Shown here: piece after piece, positions 42,107-50,031 of the stretch | Layout of the letters: each line of letters starts with the position of its first letter | Numbering within the stretch: position 1 is the first letter of the stretch | DNA from: CAZYJR01 sp964647905 | GTDB taxonomy: Bacteria > Desulfobacterota > DSM-4660 > Desulfatiglandales > HGW-15 | Reading direction: 5' to 3' | DNA length: 64,000 bases | Assembly (NCBI GenBank): GCA_964647905.1 | Contig: CAZYJR010000011.1 | Location: forward strand, 41,910 to 105,909 | Made by a program: the position numbers and the translations under genes | Notes under the pieces: generated by a model | The model's input: only the letters and a program-made list of their open reading frames with translations | Told to the model about the DNA's origin: nothing | The model's database searches: none

Positions 42107-43843
42107 TTAGAAGTTGAAGACCTGGTCCAGCTCCTCGTCGCTCACCTTGAAGGTGACGTCGTGGGGCGGGAGCTTCTCCTGGAGGAAGAAGGCCGGCAGC
42201 CGGTCCAGCTCCGGGCCCATTCCGGCCCTGCGGTTGAAGTCCCTCTCGTTCTTCAGAACGCTCTTTCCCAGCTCGGCCACATCGTCCGCGGTCAGCTCCA
42301 GGCCGTAGAAGGCGTTTATCATGTCGAGCAGGGCCTGGAAGGTCTCGGGCTGGTCCATGGCCGGGAAGGCGATGAAAAGGCACATGCCGGTGGAGTCAAC
42401 CGCTGCAGTGGTGATCTGGAGATTGCGGGAGAGCTCCACCTGGCCCTCGGCCTTGAGCGGGTCCACGCTGCCGCCCACTCCCATGATGTTGCTGGCCACT
42501 GCATAGCCCGCGGTGTGGTCCGCGCCCATTGTGCTGGTGGCGTATGTCACCCCGATCCCCTGTACCGCACGGGGGTCGTAGGCGGGCATGGCCTGCCCCT
42601 TTACCACCGGGACCCGCTCCACGCCGAAGACGCGGCCGGTCACCGCGGCCCCGTTGCCCAGTATGCGGCCCAGGTTGGTGCCCCGGCCCACCTCCTTTAC
42701 CAGATCAATGGCCGCCTCAGCGTCGCCGAATCGGGCCAGCCCGGCCTCCATAGCCACGCCTATGGTGGCGCCCATCTCTATGGTGTCCAGGCCGTAGTCG
42801 TCGTCCAGGCGGTCCAGCATGGCGATGGCGTCCAGGTCGTCGATGCCGCAGTTGGCCCCGTGGGCCCAGACCGTCTCATACTCGGGCTGCTTGGTCAGAT
42901 AGTTGCCGTCCTTGTCCACGTATATGCCCGAGCACCTGATCACGCAGCCCCTGTGACATCCGTGGGTTGCTTCGCCTCCCCTGGAGGTCTCGGTCTCTGC
43001 CTGTGTCTCGCCGCTGATGGCCGCGGCTCCCTCGAACCACCCCGAGGAGAAGTTGCGGGTGGGGTATCCCCCGGCCTCGTTTATCACGTTGGTGAGGACA
43101 TTGGTGCCGTAAGCAGGGAGGCCCTCGCCCGATACCGGGTGCTTCCTCAGGCCCTCCACGAAGCGCTTGTTGGCGTCCTTGAAGGCATCCGGGTCCTTGG
43201 GGCTTCTCATCTTCATGCCCTGGTCGTCGAGCACTATGACCTTGACCCCCTTGCTCCCCATGACCGCCCCCACTCCGCCGCGGCCCGCGTGCCTGGTCGG
43301 TCTCACCTCCATGTCCGTGCATGCCATCGAGGCGGCGGAAAGCTTCATCTCTCCGGCAGTGCCGATGGACATGCAGGCTATCTTGTCACCGCACTCGCCC
43401 TTCATCTTGTCCACCAGGTCGTAGTTGCCCAGGCCCTTGAGGCCCTTGTCCTGCTCGATCCGGACCCCGTCCTTGTTGATGAAGACCTTGTAGAGGGCGT
43501 CTCCCTCGGGCTTTCCCTCCAGGACTATGGCCGCGTAGCCCAGTCTCGCCGATACCTGCGCCGCCTGCCCCCCTGAGTTGGACTCCTTGATGCCCCCGGT
43601 CAGGGGGCTCTTGCAGCCGACGGAGATCCTCCCCGACATGGCCGCGACGGTCCCGCTCAGCAGCCCCGGGGCTATGACCAGCTTGTTGTCCGCCCCCAAG
43701 GGGTGGCAGAGCGGAGGTACCTCCTTGGAGACCACCGCCGATGTAAGGGCCCTGCCGCCCAGTCCCGCATACTCACCCAACGGGGTCTCGCTCGCCTTGG
43801 GACCCCCGGGCGCCCCCATGTCGATTCTCAGTATCTTGTCCAT
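42107..43843 (-). CDS. aor: Aldehyde ferredoxin oxidoreductase (tungstopterin enzyme)
   Basis: The 578-residue protein has the AOR N-terminal cofactor domain (GLGGRALTSAVV, GRISVGCKSPLTGGIKESNSGG, RHAGRGGVGAVMGSKGVK) and the helical C-terminal domains. The Fe-S cysteines are in HGCHRGCVIRCSG plus DSTGMCLF. The first spacing is Cx3C rather than the Cx2C of the archaeal enzymes, as I recall for this bacterial subgroup. AORs oxidise aldehydes to acids with ferredoxin. AAAGGAGGG precedes the ATG. The gene downstream and the MoaD gene support a W/Mo-pterin role. Confidence 0.93.
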   Translation of the reverse strand: MDKILRIDMGAPGGPKASETPLGEYAGLGGRALTSAVVSKEVPPLCHPLGADNKLVIAPGLLSGTVAAMSGRISVGCKSPLTGGIKESNSGGQAAQVSARLGYAAIVLEGKPEGDALYKVFINKDGVRIEQDKGLKGLGNYDLVDKMKGECGDKIACMSIGTAGEMKLSAASMACTDMEVRPTRHAGRGGVGAVMGSKGVKVIVLDDQGMKMRSPKDPDAFKDANKRFVEGLRKHPVSGEGLPAYGTNVLTNVINEAGGYPTRNFSSGWFEGAAAISGETQAETETSRGGEATHGCHRGCVIRCSGIYVDKDGNYLTKQPEYETVWAHGANCGIDDLDAIAMLDRLDDDYGLDTIEMGATIGVAMEAGLARFGDAEAAIDLVKEVGRGTNLGRILGNGAAVTGRVFGVERVPVVKGQAMPAYDPRAVQGIGVTYATSTMGADHTAGYAVASNIMGVGGSVDPLKAEGQVELSRNLQITTAAVDSTGMCLFIAFPAMDQPETFQALLDMINAFYGLELTADDVAELGKSVLKNERDFNRRAGMGPELDRLPAFFLQEKLPPHDVTFKVSDEELDQVFNF

Positions 43844-43911
43844 GAATACCCTCCTTTCCTGTGCCTTCTCAGGAGACGTTTCTTGAAAGACCTACCAAGC
43901 GACGATCTGTT

Positions 43912-43941
43912 TTTATATCATTCCCGGGCCCGCCCGAACAA
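43912..43941 (-). promoter_or_regulatory. Promoter of the AOR operon
   Basis: Minus strand: TTGTTC (43936-43941), 18 bases, TATAAA (43912-43917). The leader is about 60 bases long. Confidence 0.5.
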
Positions 43942-44020
43942 GCAAATACCGAATTCTCCCGAGCCTCGTTCGGACCCTCCCCCTCGGCCGACCGGAGACC
44001 CGCAAGGAACCTGCGCTTTC

Positions 44021-44049
44021 TTGATCTCCCCTGGAAAAAACTCTATAGT
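44021..44049 (+). promoter_or_regulatory. Promoter of hicAB
   Basis: TTGATC (44021-44026), 17 bases, TATAGT (44044-44049). It leaves a leader of about 65 bases before hicA. Confidence 0.55.
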
Positions 44050-44120
44050 GGCCGAAAGGGCGGTGATCCGATCGGAATCAATGAGGAACTCGGTGTGCCG
44101 GCGAGGGGATCAAACACATA

Positions 44121-44381
44121 ATGAGTAAATATAAGAAACTGATATTTCAAATACTTAGAGGCACAAGCGATGCAAATATCGCTTTTTCCGATCTAGTCAA
44201 CCTTTTGGAGTATTTGGGGTTTGAGATGCGTGTGAAGGGCGGTCATCACATTTTTCGTAAGGAAGGTATTGAAGAAAAGCTGAATCTGCAAAAGGAAGGC
44301 AATAAAGCTAAGCCATACCAAGTCAAACAAGTAAGAAATATACTTTTGAAATATAAAATGGGAGTAAATGATGACAACTAA
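44121..44381 (+). CDS. hicA: HicA mRNA interferase toxin
   Basis: The 86-residue dsRBD-like protein has the HicA catalytic motif region GFEMRVKGGHHIFRKEG with the conserved His, and ends KAKPYQVKQVRNILLKYKM. It cleaves mRNA. The gene is AT-rich, overlaps hicB by 14 bases, and probably was acquired. It is an intact counterpart to the hicA fragment at 29245-29337. Confidence 0.92.
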   Translation: MSKYKKLIFQILRGTSDANIAFSDLVNLLEYLGFEMRVKGGHHIFRKEGIEEKLNLQKEGNKAKPYQVKQVRNILLKYKMGVNDDN

Positions 44382-44586
44382 ATATGAAATAATAATATAT
44401 TGGAGTGATGAAGACGGTGTATACATAGCGGACGCGCCCGAACTCCAGGGGTGCATGGCGCATGGAGATACATATGAATCTGCGTTAGAAAATATTAAAG
44501 CTGCTATGGAGTTATGGATCCAGACAGCAAAAGAATTCAATGATCCAATCCCGGAACCTAAGGGTCGCCGATTAGCCTTTGCATAA
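44368..44586 (+). CDS. hicB: HicB antitoxin
   Basis: The 72-residue protein shows the HicB fold: YWSDEDGVYIADAPELQGCMAHGDTYESALENIKAAMELWIQTAKE. It lacks a DNA-binding domain. It overlaps hicA by 14 bases and converges on the DUF166 gene, whose stop lies 20 bases away. Confidence 0.92.
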   Translation: MMTTKYEIIIYWSDEDGVYIADAPELQGCMAHGDTYESALENIKAAMELWIQTAKEFNDPIPEPKGRRLAFA

Positions 44587-44605
44587 GCTGCTCGATGATG
44601 TCGGA

Positions 44606-45250
44606 TCAGGCAAGGTTTCGGGAGAGGGCGGCGCGGTGGAGCTCAGCGGCGAAGTGGACCGGGCTCTTGCCGTACATCGGGTCCCAGCCCGCCGGGTCGG
44701 CCGTGCAGAAGAACTGGGTCTCCAGGCCGATCCGGGTGAGGGCCTCTTCCACCGGGAGCCCTTGGATCCGGGCGGCGGCGTCCCAGGTGGCCCCGCAAGG
44801 GGCGCCGCGCAGCACATGGATCTCGGCTATGCGGCCCTGTTCCAGGCGGACCCGGAAGACCGGTGACCCGAAGAGCTTCCCGTATGGGCCCAGGCCGACC
44901 TGCCTGGAGAGGCCGCATCAGGTGGGAGGGGTTATGACCCCGGGTATGCGGTGCTTCTTGCCCGAGGCCACCACCGGGATGCCCTGATCCGCGCACTTGC
45001 GGCAGAGGTCCTGGGAGAGGTCGGGATGCGCAAGGAAATCGAGCACCAGGTCGGTCTCGCCCAATGGGGGCAGGAGATCGCCCGTATCGTCCAATACCGG
45101 GGGGAGCGGCCGGTCGATGGAGACCACCCGGAGGTCGAACCTATCTCCCCCGAACCGGCGGATTCCCTGGATCTTGCTCTCGCCGCCGCCGTTCTGCTGG
45201 AAGACCAGTATTCGCTGTTGAGTGCCGTCTTGCTTGTCGGTTCGGTTCAC
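44606..45250 (-). CDS. DUF166-family protein, candidate selenoprotein with in-frame UGA
   Basis: One minus-strand frame runs from a GTG at 45250 (GAGGAG upstream) through 110 residues, a single TGA (44918-44920), and 103 more residues to a TGA at 44606. Both parts are DUF166-like: before the TGA IDRPLPPVLDD, DLVLDFLAHPDLSQDL and GVITPPT; after it CGLSRQVGLGPYGKLFG, VLRGAPCGATWDAA, GLETQFFCTADPAGWDP and YGKSPVHFAAE. As I recall, family members carry a Cys or Cys-Cys after the PPT, so UGA-UGC would encode Sec111-Cys112. A SECIS-like hairpin follows the UGA. CxxC occurs at 83-86. The function of DUF166 is unknown. A nonsense mutation is the alternative, but no other lesion is present. Confidence 0.75.
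44889..44908 (-). promoter_or_regulatory. Candidate bacterial SECIS element
   Basis: Directly downstream of the UGA (44918-44920) the RNA reads CCAGGC, loop AGGUCG, GCCUGG, with one further U-G pair. The two loop Gs are at positions 18 and 19 after the UGA. The E. coli fdhF SECIS has loop AGGUCU with these Gs at 19 and 20. Stem length, loop size and the GGU all fit the requirement for SelB binding. Confidence 0.72.
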
Positions 45251-45382
45251 CAGGGTTTTCTCCTCGGCTCCGCCCCGGGAGGAGGCGTCCACTCTTTGCC
45301 CGACCCTAACCCAGTCAGCCCGGGATTGCAAGGTCCCTTGCGCGTCCCGGGCGGGGTCGGCCGCTCTGGGGAGGTGATGATC

Positions 45383-46735
45383 ATGAAGCGAATGAAGGCT
45401 TCCATCATGTCGGTCATTATGGCTCTGGGCCTGTTTGCGGGCCCGGCGGCAGGGGCTGCGGACCAGGCCCTGAGCTTCTGGACGACCGAGGTGGAAAAGG
45501 ACAGGATGCGGGTCCAGGAGGATCTGGCCCGGGAGTTCGAGGACAGGACCGGGATTGGGGTCAAGGTGGTGCCGGTCGAAGAGAACCGGCTGGCCGAGAG
45601 GATAACGGCCGCCTTTGCGGCCGGGTCCCTGCCTGACGTGGTGTTTCACCCCATGGACTTTTCCATGGGATGGCTGGAGGCGGGCGTACTGGACCCGAAG
45701 GCGGCCAAGGAAGTGGTGACGGGGCTCGGCGAGGGGACCTTTGGCGCCGGCCCTCTGGCCCTGGTCGGCCGGGACGGATTTCCGGCGGCGGTCCCCGCGG
45801 ACGGCTGGGGCCAATTGCTGCTATACCGCAAGGACTTGTTCCGGGAAAAGGGCCTGGAAGCCCCGGATACGTGGGATCGCATCCTGAAGGCGGCCGGGGC
45901 CCTCCATGACCCGCCGCTCATGTGGGGCTTCGAGGCGGCCACCGACCCGGGACAGGTATACACCCAGCAGGTATTCGAGCACTTCGCGCTGTCCAACGGA
46001 GTGCGCCTGACAGGCCCGGACGGCGGGGTCCGGCTGAACACTCCGGAGATGAAGGAGACCCTCCGCTTCTACAGGAAGCTCGCGGATTTCGGCCCTCCGG
46101 GGAACCTCTATTGGCTCCACACCCGCATGGACTACCTCTCAGGCCGGGCGGCCATGATAGTCTGGTCCCCGTTCATACTGGACGAGCTCTCCGGCCTGCG
46201 GCAGGACCAGCCCGTGGTCCCGGACAAGGCCAAGGGGGAGGAGGGCTACCTGGCCAGGAACACCGGGTTCGTGACCGTGGTAAAGGGCCCCAACGGCTCG
46301 GCCCAGTATGGGCAGGTGAACTGCCTGGGGATCACCACTGATGCGGACGCACCGGCCGCCAAGAAGTGGGTCTCGTTCCTGTTGAGCGAGGGCTACACCA
46401 GGTGGCTGGGCATGGCGGCGGAGGGCAAGCTCCCGGTAAGGAAGGGGACCGAGGACGACCCCGGGCGCTTCATGCGGGAGTGGATGGAGCTGGAGTTCGG
46501 GGTGACCACCAGGGCGCGGATCTCCGAGTACTACGGCGAGGACGTGGTGCGGGCCCTAACCGCCGGGCTGGACGGGTTCGACCGGTGGGGTTTCGGTGAG
46601 GGCCGCGGGGCCCTGGTCGGCCGAATCTACGGGACCAAGGTGGTGCCCGAGGTGCTCAAGCGCTTCCTGGACGGAGAGCTGGACGAGGACGGGGCGGTGC
46701 GTTTGATGGAAGAAAAGGTGCGCGCGCTGGAGTAG
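45383..46735 (+). CDS. Extracellular solute-binding protein of a sugar-type ABC transporter
   Basis: The 450-residue protein has a signal peptide (MKRMKASIMSVIMALGLFAGPAAGA) and the family-1 fold: LSFWTTEVEKDRMRVQEDLAREFEDRTGI, LPDVVFHPMD, GWGQLLLYRKDLFREKGLEAPDTWD, GRAAMIVWSPF. Such proteins bind oligosaccharides or glycerol-3-phosphate-like ligands. I chose the ATG at 45383 because GGGGAGGTG sits at the right distance; the ATG two codons earlier is too close. First gene of a four-gene operon with two permeases and an ATPase. Confidence 0.92.
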   Translation: MKRMKASIMSVIMALGLFAGPAAGAADQALSFWTTEVEKDRMRVQEDLAREFEDRTGIGVKVVPVEENRLAERITAAFAAGSLPDVVFHPMDFSMGWLEAGVLDPKAAKEVVTGLGEGTFGAGPLALVGRDGFPAAVPADGWGQLLLYRKDLFREKGLEAPDTWDRILKAAGALHDPPLMWGFEAATDPGQVYTQQVFEHFALSNGVRLTGPDGGVRLNTPEMKETLRFYRKLADFGPPGNLYWLHTRMDYLSGRAAMIVWSPFILDELSGLRQDQPVVPDKAKGEEGYLARNTGFVTVVKGPNGSAQYGQVNCLGITTDADAPAAKKWVSFLLSEGYTRWLGMAAEGKLPVRKGTEDDPGRFMREWMELEFGVTTRARISEYYGEDVVRALTAGLDGFDRWGFGEGRGALVGRIYGTKVVPEVLKRFLDGELDEDGAVRLMEEKVRALE

Positions 46736-46741
46736 GGGGGC

Positions 46742-47677
46742 ATGGAGAAGGGCGGCTCCATTCTGGAGAGGCGGGAGGCCAGGCTTGCCTTCTGGATGCT
46801 CCTTCCCACAACGGCGGTGGTGCTCCTCTTCGTGGTCTTCCCGGTGATCTGGAACGTCTGGCTGAGCCTGAAGCCCGTGGGGCTGGCCGATCTCCGCGGC
46901 GGGGAGCTCCTGTCCCCGGAGTTCACGCTGGGCAACTTCCGCAAGGTCACAAGCGACCCGGACTTTCCCCTGGTGCTTGTCACCACCCTGGTATACACGG
47001 TCGCGGGGAGCGGGCTCTCCGTCCTGCTGGGTCTTGCCGCGGCGCTCCTGGTACACGGCGAGATCCCGGGGAGGGCGTTGTTCAGGGGGCTCTTCCTGGC
47101 CCCTTATGTGGCTCCCGTGGTGGCGGTGGCCTTCACCTGGGGCTTCATTCTGGACCCCCAGTTGGGCGTGGTAAACGCCCTGGGAATGTCCCACGGTCTC
47201 CTGGACCGGCCCGTGGCCTTCCTCAGCCAGCGCTGGTACGAGCTCTCCGTGGCGGGCATCTCCTTCCGCGTCCCACTGGCCCTGACATCGGTGATCCTGT
47301 TCGAGGGATGGCGTTACTTCCCGTTCGCCTTCCTGTTCCTGCTGGCAAGGCTCCAGGCGGTGCCCGAGGATCTCTACAGCGCGGCCCGGGCGGACGGTGC
47401 AGGCCCTTTCCAGAGGTTCAGGCACGTGACCCTGCCCCAGCTCAAGGCCGTGATCTACACCCTGTTCCTCTTCAGGTTCATCTGGACCATAAACAAGTTC
47501 GACGACATATTCCTCTTGACCAGGGGGCAGGCGGGCACACGGGTCTTGACCCTGGAGGTCTATGAGTATGCCTTCGGGGCGGCTGACATAGGCGCTGCCT
47601 GCGCGGTGGCCATGATCCTTTTCGGCGTGCTGGCGGCCTTTATAGCGGTGTATCTCAGGTGGTTGAACCCCGGATAG
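46742..47677 (+). CDS. Sugar-type ABC transporter permease (MalF/UgpA-like)
   Basis: The 311-residue protein has six membrane helices and the EAA coupling motif YSAARADGAGPFQRFRHVTLPQLK near residue 215. It starts 6 bases after the binding-protein gene. It would form the heterodimeric channel with the product of the next gene. Confidence 0.92.
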   Translation: MEKGGSILERREARLAFWMLLPTTAVVLLFVVFPVIWNVWLSLKPVGLADLRGGELLSPEFTLGNFRKVTSDPDFPLVLVTTLVYTVAGSGLSVLLGLAAALLVHGEIPGRALFRGLFLAPYVAPVVAVAFTWGFILDPQLGVVNALGMSHGLLDRPVAFLSQRWYELSVAGISFRVPLALTSVILFEGWRYFPFAFLFLLARLQAVPEDLYSAARADGAGPFQRFRHVTLPQLKAVIYTLFLFRFIWTINKFDDIFLLTRGQAGTRVLTLEVYEYAFGAADIGAACAVAMILFGVLAAFIAVYLRWLNPG

Positions 47678-47699
47678 GTCGGGGCGAGGGAGAGAGACG

Positions 47700-48548
47700 A
47701 TGAATCGCGAGCGGACGGAGATGATCCTGGTCCGGATCCTCAGGGCCTGCGGCCTGGCCGCCTTCGTGATCGGCGTGGGCTTTCCCTTCTACTGGATGGC
47801 CGCGGCCTCTTTCAGGTCCCTGGATGCGATGCTGATGGACCCGGGCGGACTGATCCCCGGGCCGGGCCAGGTGGATCCGGCCGCTTACGGCCGGGTCCTG
47901 TTCGAACACGGATTCACCACTTACATAGGAAACAGCTTCTACGTGGCGGCCCTCACCGTGGTCCTCTCGGTGAGCCTTGCCACGGTGGGGGCTTACGCCG
48001 CCACCAGGCTCAGGTTCAGGGGGAGGGGGCCCATGTCCACGGCCATCCTGGTGATCTATATGTTTCCGGCCATAGTGCTGGTGATCCCCCTCTACGTGGT
48101 CTTCTCCAGGATGGGGCTCAGGGACTCGGTGCACGTCCTCGTCCTGGTCTACCTGGCCCAGACCCTGCCCGTCGCCCTCTACATGCTGAGGAGCCACTTC
48201 CAGGGGCTGCCGCCCGAGATCGAGTACGCGGGCCTGGTGGACGGCTGCTCCCGGTTGGGCGTGGTCTGGCGCATAGTGGTGCCCCTCTCGGCCCCGGCCC
48301 TGGCCGGCGTGGCCCTATACACCTTCATGATCGCCTGGAACGAGTTCCTGTTCGCGTTCATGTTCCTGGATTCTCCGGACAAGTTTACTCTCTCCAGGGG
48401 CGTTTACCAGCTCGCTGGAAGCGTCCATCTCTCAAAGCAGTTGGTGATGGCCGCGTCGGTCCTGGTCACCGTACCCGTGCTGGTGATATTTCTATTTTTC
48501 GAGCGGTATCTCACCCGGGGGCTTACCGCCGGCGGCATTAAGGGCTGA
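47700..48548 (+). CDS. Sugar-type ABC transporter permease (MalG/UgpE-like)
   Basis: The 282-residue protein has six membrane helices, GAYAATRLRFRGRGPMSTAILVIYMFPAI, and the EAA motif YAGLVDGCSRLGVVWRIVVPLSAP. It is the second channel subunit of the operon. Confidence 0.92.
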   Translation: MNRERTEMILVRILRACGLAAFVIGVGFPFYWMAAASFRSLDAMLMDPGGLIPGPGQVDPAAYGRVLFEHGFTTYIGNSFYVAALTVVLSVSLATVGAYAATRLRFRGRGPMSTAILVIYMFPAIVLVIPLYVVFSRMGLRDSVHVLVLVYLAQTLPVALYMLRSHFQGLPPEIEYAGLVDGCSRLGVVWRIVVPLSAPALAGVALYTFMIAWNEFLFAFMFLDSPDKFTLSRGVYQLAGSVHLSKQLVMAASVLVTVPVLVIFLFFERYLTRGLTAGGIKG

Positions 48549-48556
48549 GAGGGGTC

Positions 48557-49627
48557 ATGGCTTCACTCACGGTCAAGGGGCTGGAGAAGAGGTTCGGCGG
48601 CAAGCAGGCCCTGCGAGGGGTGGATCTCGAGGTGGCGCACGGGGAGTTCTGCGTCCTGCTGGGGCCGTCGGGCTGCGGCAAGAGCACGCTGCTCAATATC
48701 GTGGCCGGGCTGATTACCCAGGACGCGGGCACGGTGGCGATGGAGGGGAGGCCGGTCGACCGGCTCACTCCAAGGGAGAGGGACGTGGCCGTGGTGTTCC
48801 AGAGCTACGCCCTTTACCCCCACATGACTGTCGAGGGGAACCTCTCCTTTCCCCTGCGCATGCAAGGCATGGAAAAGGGGGCTGCAAGGCGGAGGGTGGA
48901 GGAGACCGCCCGGCTCCTGGGCATAGGGGACCTCCTGGGGCGGAAGCCCAGGGAGCTCTCCGGAGGCCAGCAGCAGAGGGTGGCCATGGGCAGGGCACTG
49001 GTCAGGAGGCCCAGTCTGTTTCTGCTGGACGAGCCCCTGAGCAACCTGGACGCCCGCCTCAGGGCCAACGTGCGGATCGAGCTCAAGAGGCTCCACCGGG
49101 AGATACGGGGCACGGTGCTTTACGTGACCCACGACCAGGTGGAGGCCATGACCCTGGGCGACCGCGTGGTGGTAATGCGGGACGGCCGAATGCTCCAGGC
49201 CGGCACCCCTTCAGAGATCTATTCCCGGCCCGCGGATCGTTTCGTGGCCGGGTTCATCGGTTCGCCCGAGATGAACTTCTTCCGGGGCAGGCTGATAAGA
49301 GATGGTCATGCCCGGGTGTTCGAGGGACGGGGCTTTCGGGTGGATCTGGGCCCCCTTCCATGCGAGGAACCGGGCGACGGCGCAGAGGTGGAGCTGGGTG
49401 TCCGCCCTGAGGACTTGGAACCGGGCCCGGGCTCGGGCCAGGAGGCCGGGGTGGAGATGGTTACCCACACCGGGGCCGAGAAGTTTCTCCATGCCAGGGT
49501 GGGAGAGGAGCCCATAACGGTTCGCGCCCCAAAGGACTTTCCGCTCTCCCCCGGCGACACGGTCTCCCTGGTGTTCCACCCCGGGAGGCTCCACCTGTTC
49601 CATCAGGACGTTCGCATCGGGCCGTGA
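48557..49627 (+). CDS. ABC transporter ATP-binding protein (MalK/UgpC-like)
   Basis: The 356-residue ATPase has Walker A GPSGCGKSTLLN, Q-loop VVFQSYALYPHMTV, signature LSGGQQQRVAMGRALVR, Walker B LFLLDEPLSNLDA and the H-loop YVTHDQVEAM. The C-terminal 120 residues are a TOBE/OB regulatory domain (ELGVRPEDL). It powers the upstream importer. It lies 8 bases after the permease gene. Confidence 0.94.
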   Translation: MASLTVKGLEKRFGGKQALRGVDLEVAHGEFCVLLGPSGCGKSTLLNIVAGLITQDAGTVAMEGRPVDRLTPRERDVAVVFQSYALYPHMTVEGNLSFPLRMQGMEKGAARRRVEETARLLGIGDLLGRKPRELSGGQQQRVAMGRALVRRPSLFLLDEPLSNLDARLRANVRIELKRLHREIRGTVLYVTHDQVEAMTLGDRVVVMRDGRMLQAGTPSEIYSRPADRFVAGFIGSPEMNFFRGRLIRDGHARVFEGRGFRVDLGPLPCEEPGDGAEVELGVRPEDLEPGPGSGQEAGVEMVTHTGAEKFLHARVGEEPITVRAPKDFPLSPGDTVSLVFHPGRLHLFHQDVRIGP

Positions 49628-49630
49628 GGC

Positions 49631-49919
49631 TCAGTTCCGGCGGCCCTTGCCCCTCCCCTTGGACTTATTCTTGTCCGGTCCGGGCGGGTAATGCTCGACC
49701 ACCTCCCGGTGGTACTGATAGGGGTGGTCCGTATCCATCTCCAGCATCACGTAATGACCTCGGTCCAGCCGCATGTCCGCGGGCAGGGACACCGAGACCT
49801 CCCACCCGCTCCGGCGGAAGTAGAAGTACATAGGTGGATCCCGCGCAGCCCGAGAGCGATGCCGCCAGCACAAATGCTCCTATGAGCCGCACGACAGATC
49901 TCAGAGCTTGGTATCTCAT
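49631..49919 (-). pseudogene. Small lipoprotein gene with frameshift
   Basis: An ATG at 49919 starts a lipoprotein signal (VRLIGAFVLAASLSGCAGS). Just after the lipobox the conserved-looking sequence continues in another frame: MYFYFRRSGWEVSVSLPADM, then GHYVMLEMDTDHPYQYHREVVEHYPPG. A one-base indel near 49830-49845 separates the halves. The second half resembles small periplasmic lipoproteins with the motif SVSLPxxxR and LEMDTDxPY. As I recall, relatives have a longer linker, so part may also be deleted. Confidence 0.65.
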
Positions 49920-50031
49920 GGTGTCTCCTTCTCATCATTGGCATTGCCATGGGTTTTGTTGTACCCTCTAAGCATACCCGCTTTCAAATGCAAATCCATG
50001 GTTCAGGTGAAGGAGGTGAGAGCGTCCCGCA

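Noticed and set aside
44606..44920. Reading the DUF166 locus as two separate genes or a plain pseudogene
   Set aside because: There is only one interruption, a TGA in frame, followed by Cys and a SECIS-like hairpin, and no frameshift or deletion. Selenocysteine explains it more simply, but this must be tested.
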